A DNA stretch of 64,000 bases from Scytonema tolypothrichoides VB-61278 (GCF_000828085.3 NZ_JXCA02000022.1:120056-184055), one strand, 5' to 3'; shown: positions 27,258 through 38,403, counted from the first letter of the stretch. A program made the numbers and translations. Notes: generated from the sequence alone by a model not told the origin.

Positions 27258-29048
27258 TTAAAAAGAAATCACCGTTCTCAAGGCACCTTGCCAGATAGTA
27301 TTATTCGAGCTATCGTTATTTGCGTTTGTGACTACTGAAAATGTGGGTGTGATACTAACATTGTCGCTCAGCTCCAGATTGTAGAATGCCTCAATATTTG
27401 TCTGGGTGGTGTTTCCCAAACCATCGGTGACGAAAGGTTGACCTACGGCGAGACCCCCAAATGTACCGGGAATCACGAGGTTACGAATACCAAAGCCCAC
27501 CGCCCAACTAAAAGGATTGATATCCAAATCTTGGTTGATCGCGGTGTTGAACCCTTGGTAACTCCCAAATCCCAGGCGAGTAAAAATGCCTATATTCCGG
27601 TTCAGGGCATATTCGGCATTAACCCCGAAGGCGTTAATGTCGGTGTTGTTGATTTCGGCTCTAGTATATTGTAGTCTCAATGCCAGTTGATTGCTGAGTG
27701 AGTATTCCACTTCCGCACTGGCTTGATATCTATCCTTAAATAAACCACCACTGGCATTTGAATTGGCGAGATTTGCATCAGCAGCGATGTAGAGAGAACG
27801 AATTGTCAATGAACTACCACCTGGATTCCAGGATATCGCCACGCCTGCACCCCCGTTTCGGTCAATTTGGTTTTGAACAATCAAAGGGTTATTCAGAAAA
27901 AAACTGGAACTAAAATCAACCGCTTCGTTGTTAGCATACTTGTTACCGTCAATAAAATCCCGTGGAGACATTTTTGCTCCAATCGTCACAGATAAATCTG
28001 ACACGGGACGAAAGGAGTAGTACAAGCGTCTTAGCCTGAGATCGGAGTCAACATCTACATAATCCAGTCCGCCACCACTGGCGATTAAACCACTCGTTCC
28101 CAAGAGGTTCAGATTCTTCCTCTTATGTGCCCTAGTAATAGCATCACCGCCATTGTTACCAGATTCTAGCTGAGTGAGAAGTAAATCTTTGCTGTTAAAG
28201 CTAGTTAGTAAATTTAACCGCTCGCGGGATACAATCGTAGAATTGGCGTTACTACCTTGTGTAAAAGCAACAATAACTTGACCTTGAAGTTTTGTTGTTG
28301 CGGAAAATCGATTTGCTTCCAGTCGTGTCACGCGATCGTCCATTTTGTTGAGTCTCTTTTGCAAGTCCTCCAAAGCTGAACGATATTCTCTTTGTAACCG
28401 TCGTAAAGTTACCAAGTCTTCCTGAATCGACTGATTGCGAATACCATTAGCAATCAGGCTATCGAGTTTATCCATCGTAGCCACCAAACCCGCCGCAAAC
28501 TCATAGCGAGACATAGGACGGTTTCCACCAAACGTGTGACCCGGATAGCCAGAGATGATACCATAGCGTTCCATGAGCGATCGCAACGCCTGATATGCCC
28601 AATCAGTCGGTTGAACATCAGACAATTCCGAAACCGAAGGCTGCGGAGGTGACGTGTTGGTATTTCTGTCAGGATTACCAGACTCGTTGCCCGAAAACTG
28701 CTGATCTGACACCTGAGCATTTTTGTTCAGATTACCAGATTTGTTTATAGATTCGGACTCTGTATCGAAGGATGTTACAGATGCTTCTGGAAATTCTGCC
28801 GGTGTTGGCCAGTGAGCAGACTCTTCAAATTTCTCTGGTATCCTAAGCTCATACAGGTCATTTTCCGCTAGAAAAATCGAAACAGCAGTTTCTTGCTGCT
28901 TTGGATTCGGTAAAGAATTGGCTGGTTTTGGAAAAAAGACGATTTGGCTAGGAATTCCCCAAATGAGTAAACTCCAAGCCAAAAATTTTCTAGAACTTCT
29001 AGAACGAATTCTTTGCTGTAGGCATTGCTTGAGGCTGAACTCCATCAC
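27258..29048 (-). CDS. SLH-domain OprB-type porin (iron uptake porin family)
   Basis: A 596-residue outer-membrane porin. After a signal peptide and a low-complexity linker, residues about 145-200 form one S-layer homology domain (VQPTDWAYQALRSLMERYGI, then GYPGHTFGGNRPMSRYEFAA). A coiled coil follows (DLQKRLNKMDDRVTRLEANR), then a beta-barrel of about 370 residues ending in aromatic FYNLELSDNVSITPTFSV and a final phenylalanine. This is the cyanobacterial Som/OprB layout, where the SLH and coiled coil bind peptidoglycan polysaccharide. It may carry ions or small solutes; iron uptake is an annotation habit of the family. Confidence 0.93.
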   Translation of the reverse strand: MMEFSLKQCLQQRIRSRSSRKFLAWSLLIWGIPSQIVFFPKPANSLPNPKQQETAVSIFLAENDLYELRIPEKFEESAHWPTPAEFPEASVTSFDTESESINKSGNLNKNAQVSDQQFSGNESGNPDRNTNTSPPQPSVSELSDVQPTDWAYQALRSLMERYGIISGYPGHTFGGNRPMSRYEFAAGLVATMDKLDSLIANGIRNQSIQEDLVTLRRLQREYRSALEDLQKRLNKMDDRVTRLEANRFSATTKLQGQVIVAFTQGSNANSTIVSRERLNLLTSFNSKDLLLTQLESGNNGGDAITRAHKRKNLNLLGTSGLIASGGGLDYVDVDSDLRLRRLYYSFRPVSDLSVTIGAKMSPRDFIDGNKYANNEAVDFSSSFFLNNPLIVQNQIDRNGGAGVAISWNPGGSSLTIRSLYIAADANLANSNASGGLFKDRYQASAEVEYSLSNQLALRLQYTRAEINNTDINAFGVNAEYALNRNIGIFTRLGFGSYQGFNTAINQDLDINPFSWAVGFGIRNLVIPGTFGGLAVGQPFVTDGLGNTTQTNIEAFYNLELSDNVSITPTFSVVTNANNDSSNNTIWQGALRTVISF

Positions 29049-29075
29049 ACCTATACTTTTATATTTGTGAATACC

Positions 29076-29510
29076 TTACTGATTTATCATTTGCGGTTCT
29101 GTTTCTTGTTTCACAGCATCTTCCTGAAGTTTCGCCTGAACTAGTTCTACTTTATACCCATTTGGATCTTCCACAAAAGCAATAACTGTAGAACCGTGTT
29201 TCATTGGTCCTGGTTCGCGTGCAACTTTACCACCAAGCTTTTTTATTTCCTCACAAGTTGTGTAAATATCATCAACTCCAATGGCAATATGCCCGTAAGC
29301 ATCTCCCAAATCGTACTTTTCTACACCCCAGTTATAAGTAAGTTCTAGCACGGTGTTCTCGCTTTCATCACCGTAGCCCACAAAAGCTAAAGTAAACTCT
29401 CCCCCAGGATAGTCTTTTTGCCGCAATAGCTTCATTCCCAACAGGTCACAGTAAAACTTCAGCGATTCTTCAAGATTGCCAACACGCAGCATTGTGTGTA
29501 GTAAGCGCAT
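29076..29510 (-). CDS. gloA: Lactoylglutathione lyase (glyoxalase I)
   Basis: About 144 residues in two glyoxalase/VOC modules. Starts [20 protein letters not shown] (metal-binding His), then [20 protein letters not shown] (Glu), [10 protein letters not shown] (His) and [11 protein letters not shown] (Glu), giving the four metal ligands. It converts the hemithioacetal of methylglyoxal and glutathione to S-lactoylglutathione. The open frame reaches 29588, but I choose ATG 29510, which starts where the family starts and has AAGGGG eight bases before it. It follows the porin gene on the same strand. Confidence 0.94.
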   Translation of the reverse strand: MRLLHTMLRVGNLEESLKFYCDLLGMKLLRQKDYPGGEFTLAFVGYGDESENTVLELTYNWGVEKYDLGDAYGHIAIGVDDIYTTCEEIKKLGGKVAREPGPMKHGSTVIAFVEDPNGYKVELVQAKLQEDAVKQETEPQMINQ

Positions 29511-29588
29511 GATTATCCCCTTTGCCTTAATGTTTTGTGGTTCCGCTGATATTGTAATCCGGCAACTGTCCTCATCTGGAGAAGTCAT

Positions 29589-30137
29589 TTGTTATTACTC
29601 CCTTCCGGGTCTAAGATTACCTATAGTACAGTGGTTTTCATATGAATAGACCACAAATCGTAGGGGAAGCAGTGCGTTGGAGGGGTTTCCAGGCTTGTAA
29701 GCGCAAGGCGCACGCTACTTTGAACGTGCAGCGTCTTTGTTAGCGTAGCGTGCCCGCAGGGCATAGGAGATAGCATCTGGCGTTGGGCATTGCCACCAAA
29801 AGCTTATGTGATAGACATTTGAGATATTGCTTCGCAGTCCGTTGCAAAGATCAGCGCCGTGCGGGGGTTCCCCCCCGCCCGTGGACTAGCTGTCGGGTTC
29901 CCCCCGTTGTAGGCGGAACGCCTTCCCGCAGGGTAAAAACTGCCAACCCTCCGGGTTGGCAATGCCCACCTTACAGAAAACCGGTGTAATTTACTCTTCT
30001 TTGGTGTGTACTCTCCGCCTCTGGGGTTTAAAATCAAGTATTTTTCTGCCCGGAAGGGAGTAGTCATTGGTCACTAGGATTACAAAAAACAAATGACAAA
30101 AGACCAAAATTCTCCGTATTTCAGTCGGGGGATAAGC
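29589..30137. repeat. Repeat-filled spacer with an insertion-sequence end
   Basis: No gene is supported. At 29629-29655 stands ACAGTGGTTTTCATATGAAT plus AGACCAC, nearly the same as the IS630 remnant end at 23484. Two GC-rich dispersed repeats follow: 29682-29767 (GGGTTTCCAGGC ... GTGCCCGCAGGGCATAGG) and 29860-29965 (GGGTTCCCCCCGCCC, CCTTCCCGCAGGGTAAAAAC, then an AACCCTCCGGGTT hairpin). Confidence 0.65.
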
Positions 30138-30764
30138 TTAATCAGACAACTCCAGCCCTCCTCGGTAGCCAGTAATCAAACGGCTACCATCTTTGAAAAT
30201 ATGAACTTCTATTTGGTCGCTTGCCCAGGTAATTTTATTTTTCAAAGCAGGATTAAAGACGTGAACACGTTGATTGCTAGAAGAAACAGGAGAATCAGGA
30301 GAATTCAGTGCTAGCGACTGGATGTATGGACCATCAATTAAAATGTCCAACTGATCCAAGAGATCTTGAGCGCCAGCTGGGGCATGTTGGGATTGTAACT
30401 GCTCTAGAGTAAACCCAGAAAAAGACATCACATTCAGTCCAGCTGCTTTGATCTTAGAAGCAAGAACAGCCAGTGCAGGGGCTTGCCAAAAAGGTTCTCC
30501 TCCAGAAAATGTCACTCCTTGATTGCGAGGATTGCTCAAAATTTTTTCAGCAAGGCTGTCAACGGATATAAGTTGATTCATTTCAAATGACCAGGACTCA
30601 ACATTAAAACAACCTGGGCACTCCCGCAAACACCCCTGCACCCAAACAACAGCACGACATCCAGGACCATTCACCTCTGATTCATCGATATAGCCCATGA
30701 TGTTGAGATATCCGGCAGGAATTTCCGTTAAAGCTGGATAAGGGTCAGTTTTCTTTTGGGTCAT
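30138..30764 (-). CDS. NrdG-like radical SAM activating enzyme
   Basis: A 208-residue radical SAM protein with CLRECPGC (CxxxCxxC) binding the 4Fe-4S cluster, preceded by GCRAVVWVQG, then VTFSGGEPFWQA (GGE, SAM contact). The C-terminal half keeps DILIDGPYI, as in NrdG-type activases and 4Fe-4S single-cluster proteins. Such enzymes install a glycyl radical on a partner, classically the class III ribonucleotide reductase NrdD. No NrdD or other glycyl-radical enzyme is seen in this window, so the partner is unknown. It is transcribed away from eno. Confidence 0.82.
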   Translation of the reverse strand: MTQKKTDPYPALTEIPAGYLNIMGYIDESEVNGPGCRAVVWVQGCLRECPGCFNVESWSFEMNQLISVDSLAEKILSNPRNQGVTFSGGEPFWQAPALAVLASKIKAAGLNVMSFSGFTLEQLQSQHAPAGAQDLLDQLDILIDGPYIQSLALNSPDSPVSSSNQRVHVFNPALKNKITWASDQIEVHIFKDGSRLITGYRGGLELSD

Positions 30765-31009
30765 TGTCTTTTCCTCTTGTTAGGGAATACATATATTTGC
30801 AGGGTAGATGCAAAAAAATTGAGGAGGATAAGGGAGTGAGGGAGGGAGTAACAGAGTGTGCTACGATATGTTCCCCTTATTCTCCTGATCCCCCAAACCC
30901 AGTGGAAATCTTCGTTAACCTCCGCGCATAAACTCCACGGAAGGCATATGCTAGATGGTCGGAGATCCGCATTTAACTTTTTGTAAACAGCAGAAAGAAC
31001 GCACGCTAA

Positions 31010-32308
<1,299 letters not shown>

Positions 32309-32315
32309 CCTTTTT

Positions 32316-32357
32316 AATCAGTGGTGGTTCAAGCCCCCACTGATTGCCTTAATTTTT
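32316..32357 (+). terminator. Intrinsic terminator of eno
   Basis: AATCAGTGG (32316-32324) pairs with CCACTGATT (32337-32345), followed by GCCTTAATTTTT. It starts eight bases after the stop codon. Confidence 0.8.
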
Positions 32358-32458
32358 AAATTTTGTGAATCTTTTTTGGAAGTATTTTTTGTAGGTATCC
32401 AAAAAACGGTATCATATTATTACAAAAGATTATTATCCTTTATAAGAATAAAAATCAG

Positions 32459-32623
32459 ATGAAAAGCATAAAGATTCGGCGGGTTTGTCTGGCGATGGGC
32501 TTGTCGGCTGTTGTCGGCGCTTTGGGGGCGGATTTGTCGGCGGCGAGGGCGAGTTCGAGTAGGAGCGAGATTCATCAACCCCCGGGGCGGATTTGGGGAT
32601 GCCGTATGAATGCTTGTATCTAG
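32459..32623 (+). CDS. Small GC-rich ORF with signal-peptide-like start
   Basis: A 54-codon frame beginning MKSIKIRRVCLAMGLSAVVG and continuing ALGADLSAARA, which has the basic start, hydrophobic core and AxA-type site of a Sec signal peptide. The rest is only about 20 residues (SSSRSEIHQPPGRIWGCRMN then ACI) with two cysteines. The stretch is far richer in G and C than its AT-rich surroundings. It could be a small secreted peptide, or the remnant of a transferred secreted-protein gene. No relative is recognised. An AT-rich region with no clear ribosome-binding site precedes the ATG. Confidence 0.35.
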   Translation: MKSIKIRRVCLAMGLSAVVGALGADLSAARASSSRSEIHQPPGRIWGCRMNACI

Positions 32624-32859
32624 GATAGAGTGCTACAGCACTTTCTTTTATAGCTCATTAATCTAACTTCCGTCAAATGCTGTATTAGCTTGGATAAACT
32701 TATCTACCACAAATGCCACGCCCTGACGGGAAGTCAAAAGTCAAAAGTAAGGATATTCTTTTGATTTTTGACTTGTTTTGTGTTGGTTTGACTTTTGGTT
32801 TATGTCGTTGACAAAAGCCTCGGTACTTTTTGTGGCATCAAATAGTACTCAATCGCACT

Positions 32860-33537
32860 TTATAATTTCGGTTGTGCGGCTTGCCTTACAACTTGTTCAT
32901 CCAGCAATAGCGCTTGAGCTATCTGTTCAATACTCAAACCCAAAGCCAATAACTGAGGTATGGTTTCGAGCTTACCTTCTTCTTTACCTTCAGCAAAAAC
33001 TTCTTGATAAAATCTAGTTTGCTTCAACTCGCCTAATCCGAACATTTTTTCCATCTCCTCCCGGCTCAAGCTGGGCAATTTGTAGATTAATATCTTTTCT
33101 ATCAATTCTATAATTTCTCGTTGTTGGGCTGCATCTATAATTTGTTTTCGGGCGCTGTTGACTATCTCTATAGCTTTTGTTGTCGCTGTTGATTCTGGTT
33201 CGATAATTAATTTGACTGTCTCAATTGGGATTGATGATGGCGCACTTGAAGTTAATTCGTCAAGATAGATGCGAGTTACTCGTGGTGATGAGGGTAATTC
33301 TGTATATCTTTTGGTATCTCCAGTGTCAACCTTGCGATTGGGGAAGATGACAACACCACACCAAGTATTGGTTAATTCTGTTTTATCAAGATAGTTAAAG
33401 ATTTCCGTGAACAAACGTGAGTAAAATCTTTTATCTGGTTGAAATTGTACCTCAGCAAAATAAATGGGTAGTTCTTCAGTCTTGGGTAGAAATACGCTAT
33501 CAATAGTTTGGTTTTTTCGCGCCGATCTAGTTAACTA
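32860..33537 (-). pseudogene. DUF2887 (Rpn-like) protein lacking its N-terminus
   Basis: The frame runs from just after an in-frame TAG near 33540 through IDSVFLPKTEELPIYFAEVQ and FYSRLFTEIFNYLDK to the C-terminal LPSLSREEMEKMFGLGELKQ and a KEEGK-type tail. That is the DUF2887 family of PD-(D/E)XK-related proteins, of about 260-280 residues. The first 40-50 residues, including the usual MKTDSIFY start, are missing, and the homology begins where the Uma2 gene ends. An internal TTG at 33414 is not a natural start. A recombination between two repeat-rich gene families is likely. Confidence 0.7.
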
Positions 33538-34115
33538 AACACAACTTGTAAATCTAAAACAAACCCAGGTAAAACATTTTATCCTGATAAAGTTGTTGGA
33601 TTATCCAACACTTCCACTGGCTGTAAGGCCCGATAAATTTCTACTTTTTTATTTTTTGTATCAATTAACCAACCCAGACGCAATCCATTATCAATGTATT
33701 CTTGCATTTTTTTGCGTAGCGGTTCCATGTTGTCACTTATGTAAGGTAATTCAATTGCAAAATCTGGACAAAGTGGTGGAAAGGAGTCTTGTTCTTCTAG
33801 TTTTAATGTATCCCATCTGGCTTGAGTCACCCAAGGTGCATCGGGAGAACGTTCTGCACCATTGGGAAGTCGAAAAGCAGTTGAGGAATTAAAAGCAATA
33901 CCACGTTTAGATTGGCGATTCCAAAACCAAAGTTGTCCTTCAATATCTATATTGCGCTTACCTGTATTTCCTCCCGTAGGGGGCATGATAATTAATTCTC
34001 CTGTGGCAGTTCGTTCTAGCTGTACGTCTCGGTTAGCAGCAGCGAGGAGTATGAATTGCTCTTCGGAGACTTTCAGATTTGCGGGGATATTGAGAGGCAA
34101 GTTGCTCATAGACAA
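33531..34115 (-). pseudogene. Uma2-family endonuclease-like protein with premature stop near the C-terminus
   Basis: A PD-(D/E)XK protein of the Uma2/DUF820 family, very numerous in cyanobacteria. The first 178 residues include IIMPPTGGNTGKRN, APWVTQARWD and the nuclease core PDFAIELPYISDNM with LGWLIDTKNKKVEIYR. The frame stops at TAA after PTTLSG (33579-33581). The same frame continues NVLPGFVLDLQVVFS to a second stop at 33531-33533, exactly the expected family ending. A single change (GAA to TAA) therefore removed the last 16 residues. The truncated form could still fold. Function of the family is not settled. Confidence 0.75.
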
Positions 34116-34268
34116 TTAAACATTAAAAATGTCCATAATATATATTGTCTTGGATGACTCCTGGTGCGAGACGCACTCGCGCTCAAAACCTGACCCTGCC
34201 CTGTCGGGTATCCCTCACGCGCTTGTGCTACAACGGGGGCTTAGGGGTCCCCACGATGCAAAAAGCAA

Positions 34269-34306
34269 GGGTGAGGTGAAAAACGCAAGATGTGTGTACA
34301 CCGTAG
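34269..34306. repeat. Dispersed repeat ending GTGTGTACACCGTAG
   Basis: GGTGAGGTGAAAAACGCAAG followed by ATGTGTGTACACCGTAG. A second copy lies at 53555-53590, a partial one at 53495-53510 and an inverted one at 53225-53240. The core GTGTACAC is palindromic. Confidence 0.65.
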
Positions 34307-34325
34307 TTTGTCCCCTCGTCCCGAA

Positions 34326-35384
34326 TTACGGATAAAACCCCAACTTCGGCAACCCCAGTGTTTCATCCCAGCCCATGATGATATTGAGACACTGGATAGC
34401 TTGACCTGCTTGTCCTTTAATTAGATTATCAATTGCTGACATAACAATCACACGTCGAGTACGTGGGTCAACTTCTATACCTATGTAACATAGGTTACTG
34501 CCGCTAGCCCATTTTGTTTGGGGATAAACGCCTGGATCACAGACTTTCACCCAAAGAGAGTTACGGTAGAAGGCTCTGTAAATTGTAATTAAATCATCTC
34601 GCACTAAACCTGGGTCTCGCAATGTAGCATACACCGTTGCTAAGATGCCGCGCACCATAGGAACAAGGTGTGGTGTAAATTGGATGGTGACTTCGTGTCC
34701 TGCTAAATCACTACAAATCTGCTCGATTTCTGGGGTGTGATGGTGACGGACGACGTTGTAAGCGGCAAAGGAGTTATCTGCCTCAGCAAGCAACATATTG
34801 ACTTTTGCTTGACGCCCACTGCCAGAAGTGCCTGACTTGGCATCAATAATAGCTGTTTCTGGTACGATTAGCCCTTGCTTGAGAAGTGGTGAAAGTGCCA
34901 AGAGACTAGCGGTGGGATAGCAACCAGGACAGGCAATCAGTTGTGCTTCGCTAATGCGATCGCGATACAATTCTGGTAATCCATAAACTGCTGTGGCTGC
35001 TGTTGCAAGATCTGTTCTCTGGGCACCATACCAATTTGTATAAGTTGCCAAATCCCTAAAGCGATAGTCTGCACTCAAATCCAGTACTATCAATCCTTTG
35101 TCCAACAATTGTGGAGCGATTTTGTAAGCCAAACCATTTGGTAGAGCCAGAAACACTACCTCACAACGCTCTCGCATAGTTTCTGGTTCTACAGGCTCTA
35201 TCGGTTGGTTAACTATGTGAGCTAAATGTGGGTAGAGATCCGCAAACGATTTTCCTGCGTTATTATCCCCACCTAAGTAAACGAGTTCAACTTCTGGATG
35301 ATCCATCAGTAGTCGCACTAACTGTACTCCGCCGTAATCTGACGCGCCAACAATCCCAACTTTTACGCGTCTAGAATTGCCCAT
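34326..35384 (-). CDS. argC: N-acetyl-gamma-glutamyl-phosphate reductase
   Basis: A 352-residue enzyme that reduces N-acetylglutamyl phosphate to the semialdehyde with NADPH, the third step of arginine synthesis. Starts [18 protein letters not shown] (nucleotide fold), catalytic cysteine in [18 protein letters not shown], then [15 protein letters not shown] and the conserved HHHTPEIEQ. It is of the longer type-1 form. It stands alone. It is complete. Confidence 0.97.
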   Translation of the reverse strand: MGNSRRVKVGIVGASDYGGVQLVRLLMDHPEVELVYLGGDNNAGKSFADLYPHLAHIVNQPIEPVEPETMRERCEVVFLALPNGLAYKIAPQLLDKGLIVLDLSADYRFRDLATYTNWYGAQRTDLATAATAVYGLPELYRDRISEAQLIACPGCYPTASLLALSPLLKQGLIVPETAIIDAKSGTSGSGRQAKVNMLLAEADNSFAAYNVVRHHHTPEIEQICSDLAGHEVTIQFTPHLVPMVRGILATVYATLRDPGLVRDDLITIYRAFYRNSLWVKVCDPGVYPQTKWASGSNLCYIGIEVDPRTRRVIVMSAIDNLIKGQAGQAIQCLNIIMGWDETLGLPKLGFYP

Positions 35385-35627
35385 AACTCCTAAATCCTTT
35401 TTGAATAGGTCAACCCGTCTTTATCAGAATTTTTCTATTTAAAGACTTATTGCTGTTTAGTTCTTGCTGCACTCAGTTATCATAAAATCCAACGGTATCG
35501 CCGCAGGCTTTTATCGGTATGTTATCGAATCTTAGCTATGAAATGCTTCTGAAGTATCTAGAAGAGCTACAATCAGAAGATAAGCATTTGTTAAAAAATT
35601 CTACGGACTTATAGCTGGAATTCCTCT

Positions 35628-37310
35628 GTGTCGCAGCTTAACACCACTTCAAACCAAACCTTTGAATTTGATTCGATTGATGCCGCCTTGGCTGACTTGA
35701 AAGCTGGTCACCAGATTGTGGTGGTAGACGATGAAAATCGAGAAAATGAAGGCGATTTGATTTGTGCTGCCCAATTTGCTACTCCTGACATTATTAATTT
35801 CATGGCAGTAGAGGCCAGGGGGCTGATTTGTCTGGCAATGATGGGCGATCGCCTCGATGAATTAGATTTACCATTGATGGTGACCAACATCACCGACACT
35901 AACCAAACGGCTTTCACAGTGAGCATTGACGCGGCACCTCACTTAGGCGTAAGCACTGGCATTTCTGCAGAAGACCGCGCCCGCACAATCCAAGTTGCTA
36001 TCAACCCAGGAACAAAACCTGTAGATTTACGCCGTCCCGGTCATATTTTCCCGATTCGCGCAAAGGTTGGAGGCGTACTCAAACGCGCAGGACATACCGA
36101 AGCTGCTGTTGATTTAGCTCGACTAGCCGGATTATACCCTGCTGGCGTTATTTGTGAAATTCAAAACCCTGACGGTTCGATGGCGCGGCTATCTCAGTTA
36201 GTTGAGTATGCTAAGCATCACAATCTCAAAATTATCAGCATAGCGGACTTAATCAGTTACCGCCTCCAGCACGACCGCCTGATCAAGCGTGAAACTGTTG
36301 CTGATTTACCCACTCAGTTTGGTAATTTTCAAATTTACGCTTACCGTCATACTCTAGATAATACAGAACACGTTGCAGTTGTCAAGGGTAATCCTGCTGA
36401 ATTTGGAGATAACCCAGTTATGGTGCGGATGCATTCCGAATGCCTAACTGGAGATGCTTTGGGTTCTTTACGCTGTGACTGTCGGATGCAGTTGCAAGCA
36501 GCACTGAAAATGCTTGAAAATGCAGGGCAAGGTGTCGTTGTTTACCTGCGCCAAGAAGGACGGGGGATTGGGCTGGTTAACAAATTGAAAGCTTACTCGT
36601 TGCAGGATATGGGACTAGATACCGTAGAAGCGAATGAGCGTTTGGGATTCCCCGCCGATTTGCGAGACTATGGTATGGGAGCACAGATGCTCATGGATTT
36701 GGGAGTCCATAAGATTCGTTTGATTACCAATAATCCCCGTAAAATTGCAGGGTTGAAAGGTTATAAGTTGGAAGTTGTGGATCGCGTGCCGTTATTGATT
36801 GAGGCAAACGACTACAATTCCTATTACCTGACAACCAAGGCGAAAAAACTGGGTCATATGTTGTTACAGACTTTTCTGTTAACAGTGGCGATCAATTGGC
36901 AAGATGATCCTGAAGCGGTGACGGAACGCTACGAGCGCTTAGAGAAACTGCGACATTTAGCAAAAACTCGTGACTTATTGTTACAGGAGGAAGCACGTCC
37001 GTTGGCGATCGCCCTGTTTGATAAGCCATCCTTAATTGTGCACTTAGGTTTTGACCAAGCAAACGTTGCAACACATGATTGGTATCAGCACAAAGGTCAT
37101 CCCTATGCGCAAGCAGTCAGCCAAATTTTGGATGAACTCGTGGCTTTGCCTTACATCCAAAAGCTAGAATTCTTGATTTCGCCTGGTGTTGATCCTCTGA
37201 CAAACTTACAAGTGCAATTGGATCGGCAGACGTTCCCTGTAGGGACATTACCTTCGTCTATTTGTTGTGAGCAGTTAGGGACTCAGAAGATTTATAGTTT
37301 TAGTCGCTAG
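35628..37310 (+). CDS. ribBA: Bifunctional 3,4-dihydroxy-2-butanone 4-phosphate synthase / GTP cyclohydrolase II
   Basis: A 560-residue riboflavin-pathway enzyme. Residues 10-210 are RibB (VVDDENRENEGDLI, then RPGHIFPIRAKVGGVLKRAG). Residues 215-420 are RibA, with the zinc motif CLTGDALGSLRCDC and RQEGRGIGLVNKLKAY. A further 130 residues follow that are usual for the cyanobacterial form and of unknown role. The start is GTG at 35628, the first good codon before the family start. It makes two riboflavin precursors from ribulose 5-phosphate and GTP. Divergent from argC. Confidence 0.96.
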   Translation: MSQLNTTSNQTFEFDSIDAALADLKAGHQIVVVDDENRENEGDLICAAQFATPDIINFMAVEARGLICLAMMGDRLDELDLPLMVTNITDTNQTAFTVSIDAAPHLGVSTGISAEDRARTIQVAINPGTKPVDLRRPGHIFPIRAKVGGVLKRAGHTEAAVDLARLAGLYPAGVICEIQNPDGSMARLSQLVEYAKHHNLKIISIADLISYRLQHDRLIKRETVADLPTQFGNFQIYAYRHTLDNTEHVAVVKGNPAEFGDNPVMVRMHSECLTGDALGSLRCDCRMQLQAALKMLENAGQGVVVYLRQEGRGIGLVNKLKAYSLQDMGLDTVEANERLGFPADLRDYGMGAQMLMDLGVHKIRLITNNPRKIAGLKGYKLEVVDRVPLLIEANDYNSYYLTTKAKKLGHMLLQTFLLTVAINWQDDPEAVTERYERLEKLRHLAKTRDLLLQEEARPLAIALFDKPSLIVHLGFDQANVATHDWYQHKGHPYAQAVSQILDELVALPYIQKLEFLISPGVDPLTNLQVQLDRQTFPVGTLPSSICCEQLGTQKIYSFSR

Positions 37311-37665
37311 ATTAACCTTTAGCCACCATACAAAATATGGCATTTGCCAGACCTAGTGTCTTAAAGACTCATATTTGATTTTTGAAGTGTACGTAGTAGG
37401 GTGCGTTATGCCTGGTGGCTAACGCACCATCACAAGGCTTTGGTGCGTTATGCACTCTAATACACTCTACAAACACTTAAATTTTTTCACCAAATCAAAT
37501 CGGATTCCCATATGTCATTATTATTGATGGTTTGTAGAGACGTTGCATGCAACGTCTCTACAAGATTTCTGTAATTTTAAAAACGCTCATAATTAATGCG
37601 ATAGACCACTAAGTTGGGTAGTCAGGCATTTTTTGCTGCAAGGTAAGCGAGCGCCCCAACGACAT
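37311..37665. repeat. Spacer with two dispersed palindromes
   Basis: 37395-37455 carries the AGGGTGCGTTA / TAACGCACCA repeat family. 37532-37563 is a perfect 32-base palindrome (TTGTAGAGACGTTGCA followed by its complement). No gene is seen. Confidence 0.75.
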
Positions 37666-38403
37666 CTATTGAAGTTGTGGTGCTTCCTGTCCTTGAAGCA
37701 AGGGGGCATTCACCACATCAGCTTTTAATTCTGCACCTTGTAACAACCCTTCCCAATCAGCTTTTAATTCTGCATCATTGGGACGAGAGTAACGCAAACC
37801 AGCCAACTTGGCAACGCTATCTTGCCAAATTCCTGCTTGTGCATAAACATTGACAACCTGTTGCGGACTGGCATTTTTTAGCTGCGTTGTCAATCCAGGT
37901 TCCGCTTGAATGCGTTTAATTCCTCCATGCACGAAGTGATCACGAGAACGTGCTTTAGAATCACAAATAATTGAGAAAGACCAATGATAGTTTTTACCGA
38001 CTTCTAGTGAGGCGTTAGTCAGGGGAATACTGACAACTCCAGCTTTACTACTCGGTTTATAGTACTGCTTGGTAACAATGTTCTTTTCATCTGCGGTTAG
38101 TACAACCAGTTCTAATTGTGCTTGCGCAGAAGTTTTAGGAACATAGAATAGTAGTACAGGGTTTGCGGCTGTTGTTAATCCTATGTTAGATTGAGGTACT
38201 ATAGCAGTTAAAGGCTTGTTATCTAGTAAGCATTGCTCCAGTTTCCGTGAGGCACCCGCTACACGCCTACCAGGTACTCCTAAAGCGGCTGGAGCTTTGA
38301 ATGTTATCCGAGCCTCTGCAGGAATTAAAGGAATGAGGAAAGAAAAGCCTATTATGGCAGCCAAGGGGACTGTCATAAATGTGTATGGCAAAAAGGTCTT
38401 CAT
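37666..38403 (-). CDS. DUF928-domain exported protein
   Basis: A 245-residue protein with an N-terminal signal/anchor (PLAAIIGFSFLIPLIPAEA) and the DUF928 domain: basic GVPGRRVAGASR, then LTAIVPQSNIGLTTAANPVL, FYVP, VGKNYHWSFSIICD and the ending VNVYAQAGIWQDSVAKLAGL. The family occurs only in cyanobacteria and often near CHASE2, CHAT or two-partner-secretion genes, as here. Function unknown; it probably acts in the periplasm. It stands 414 bases from, and divergent to, the iron-sulfur/FHA gene. Confidence 0.85.
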   Translation of the reverse strand: MKTFLPYTFMTVPLAAIIGFSFLIPLIPAEARITFKAPAALGVPGRRVAGASRKLEQCLLDNKPLTAIVPQSNIGLTTAANPVLLFYVPKTSAQAQLELVVLTADEKNIVTKQYYKPSSKAGVVSIPLTNASLEVGKNYHWSFSIICDSKARSRDHFVHGGIKRIQAEPGLTTQLKNASPQQVVNVYAQAGIWQDSVAKLAGLRYSRPNDAELKADWEGLLQGAELKADVVNAPLLQGQEAPQLQ

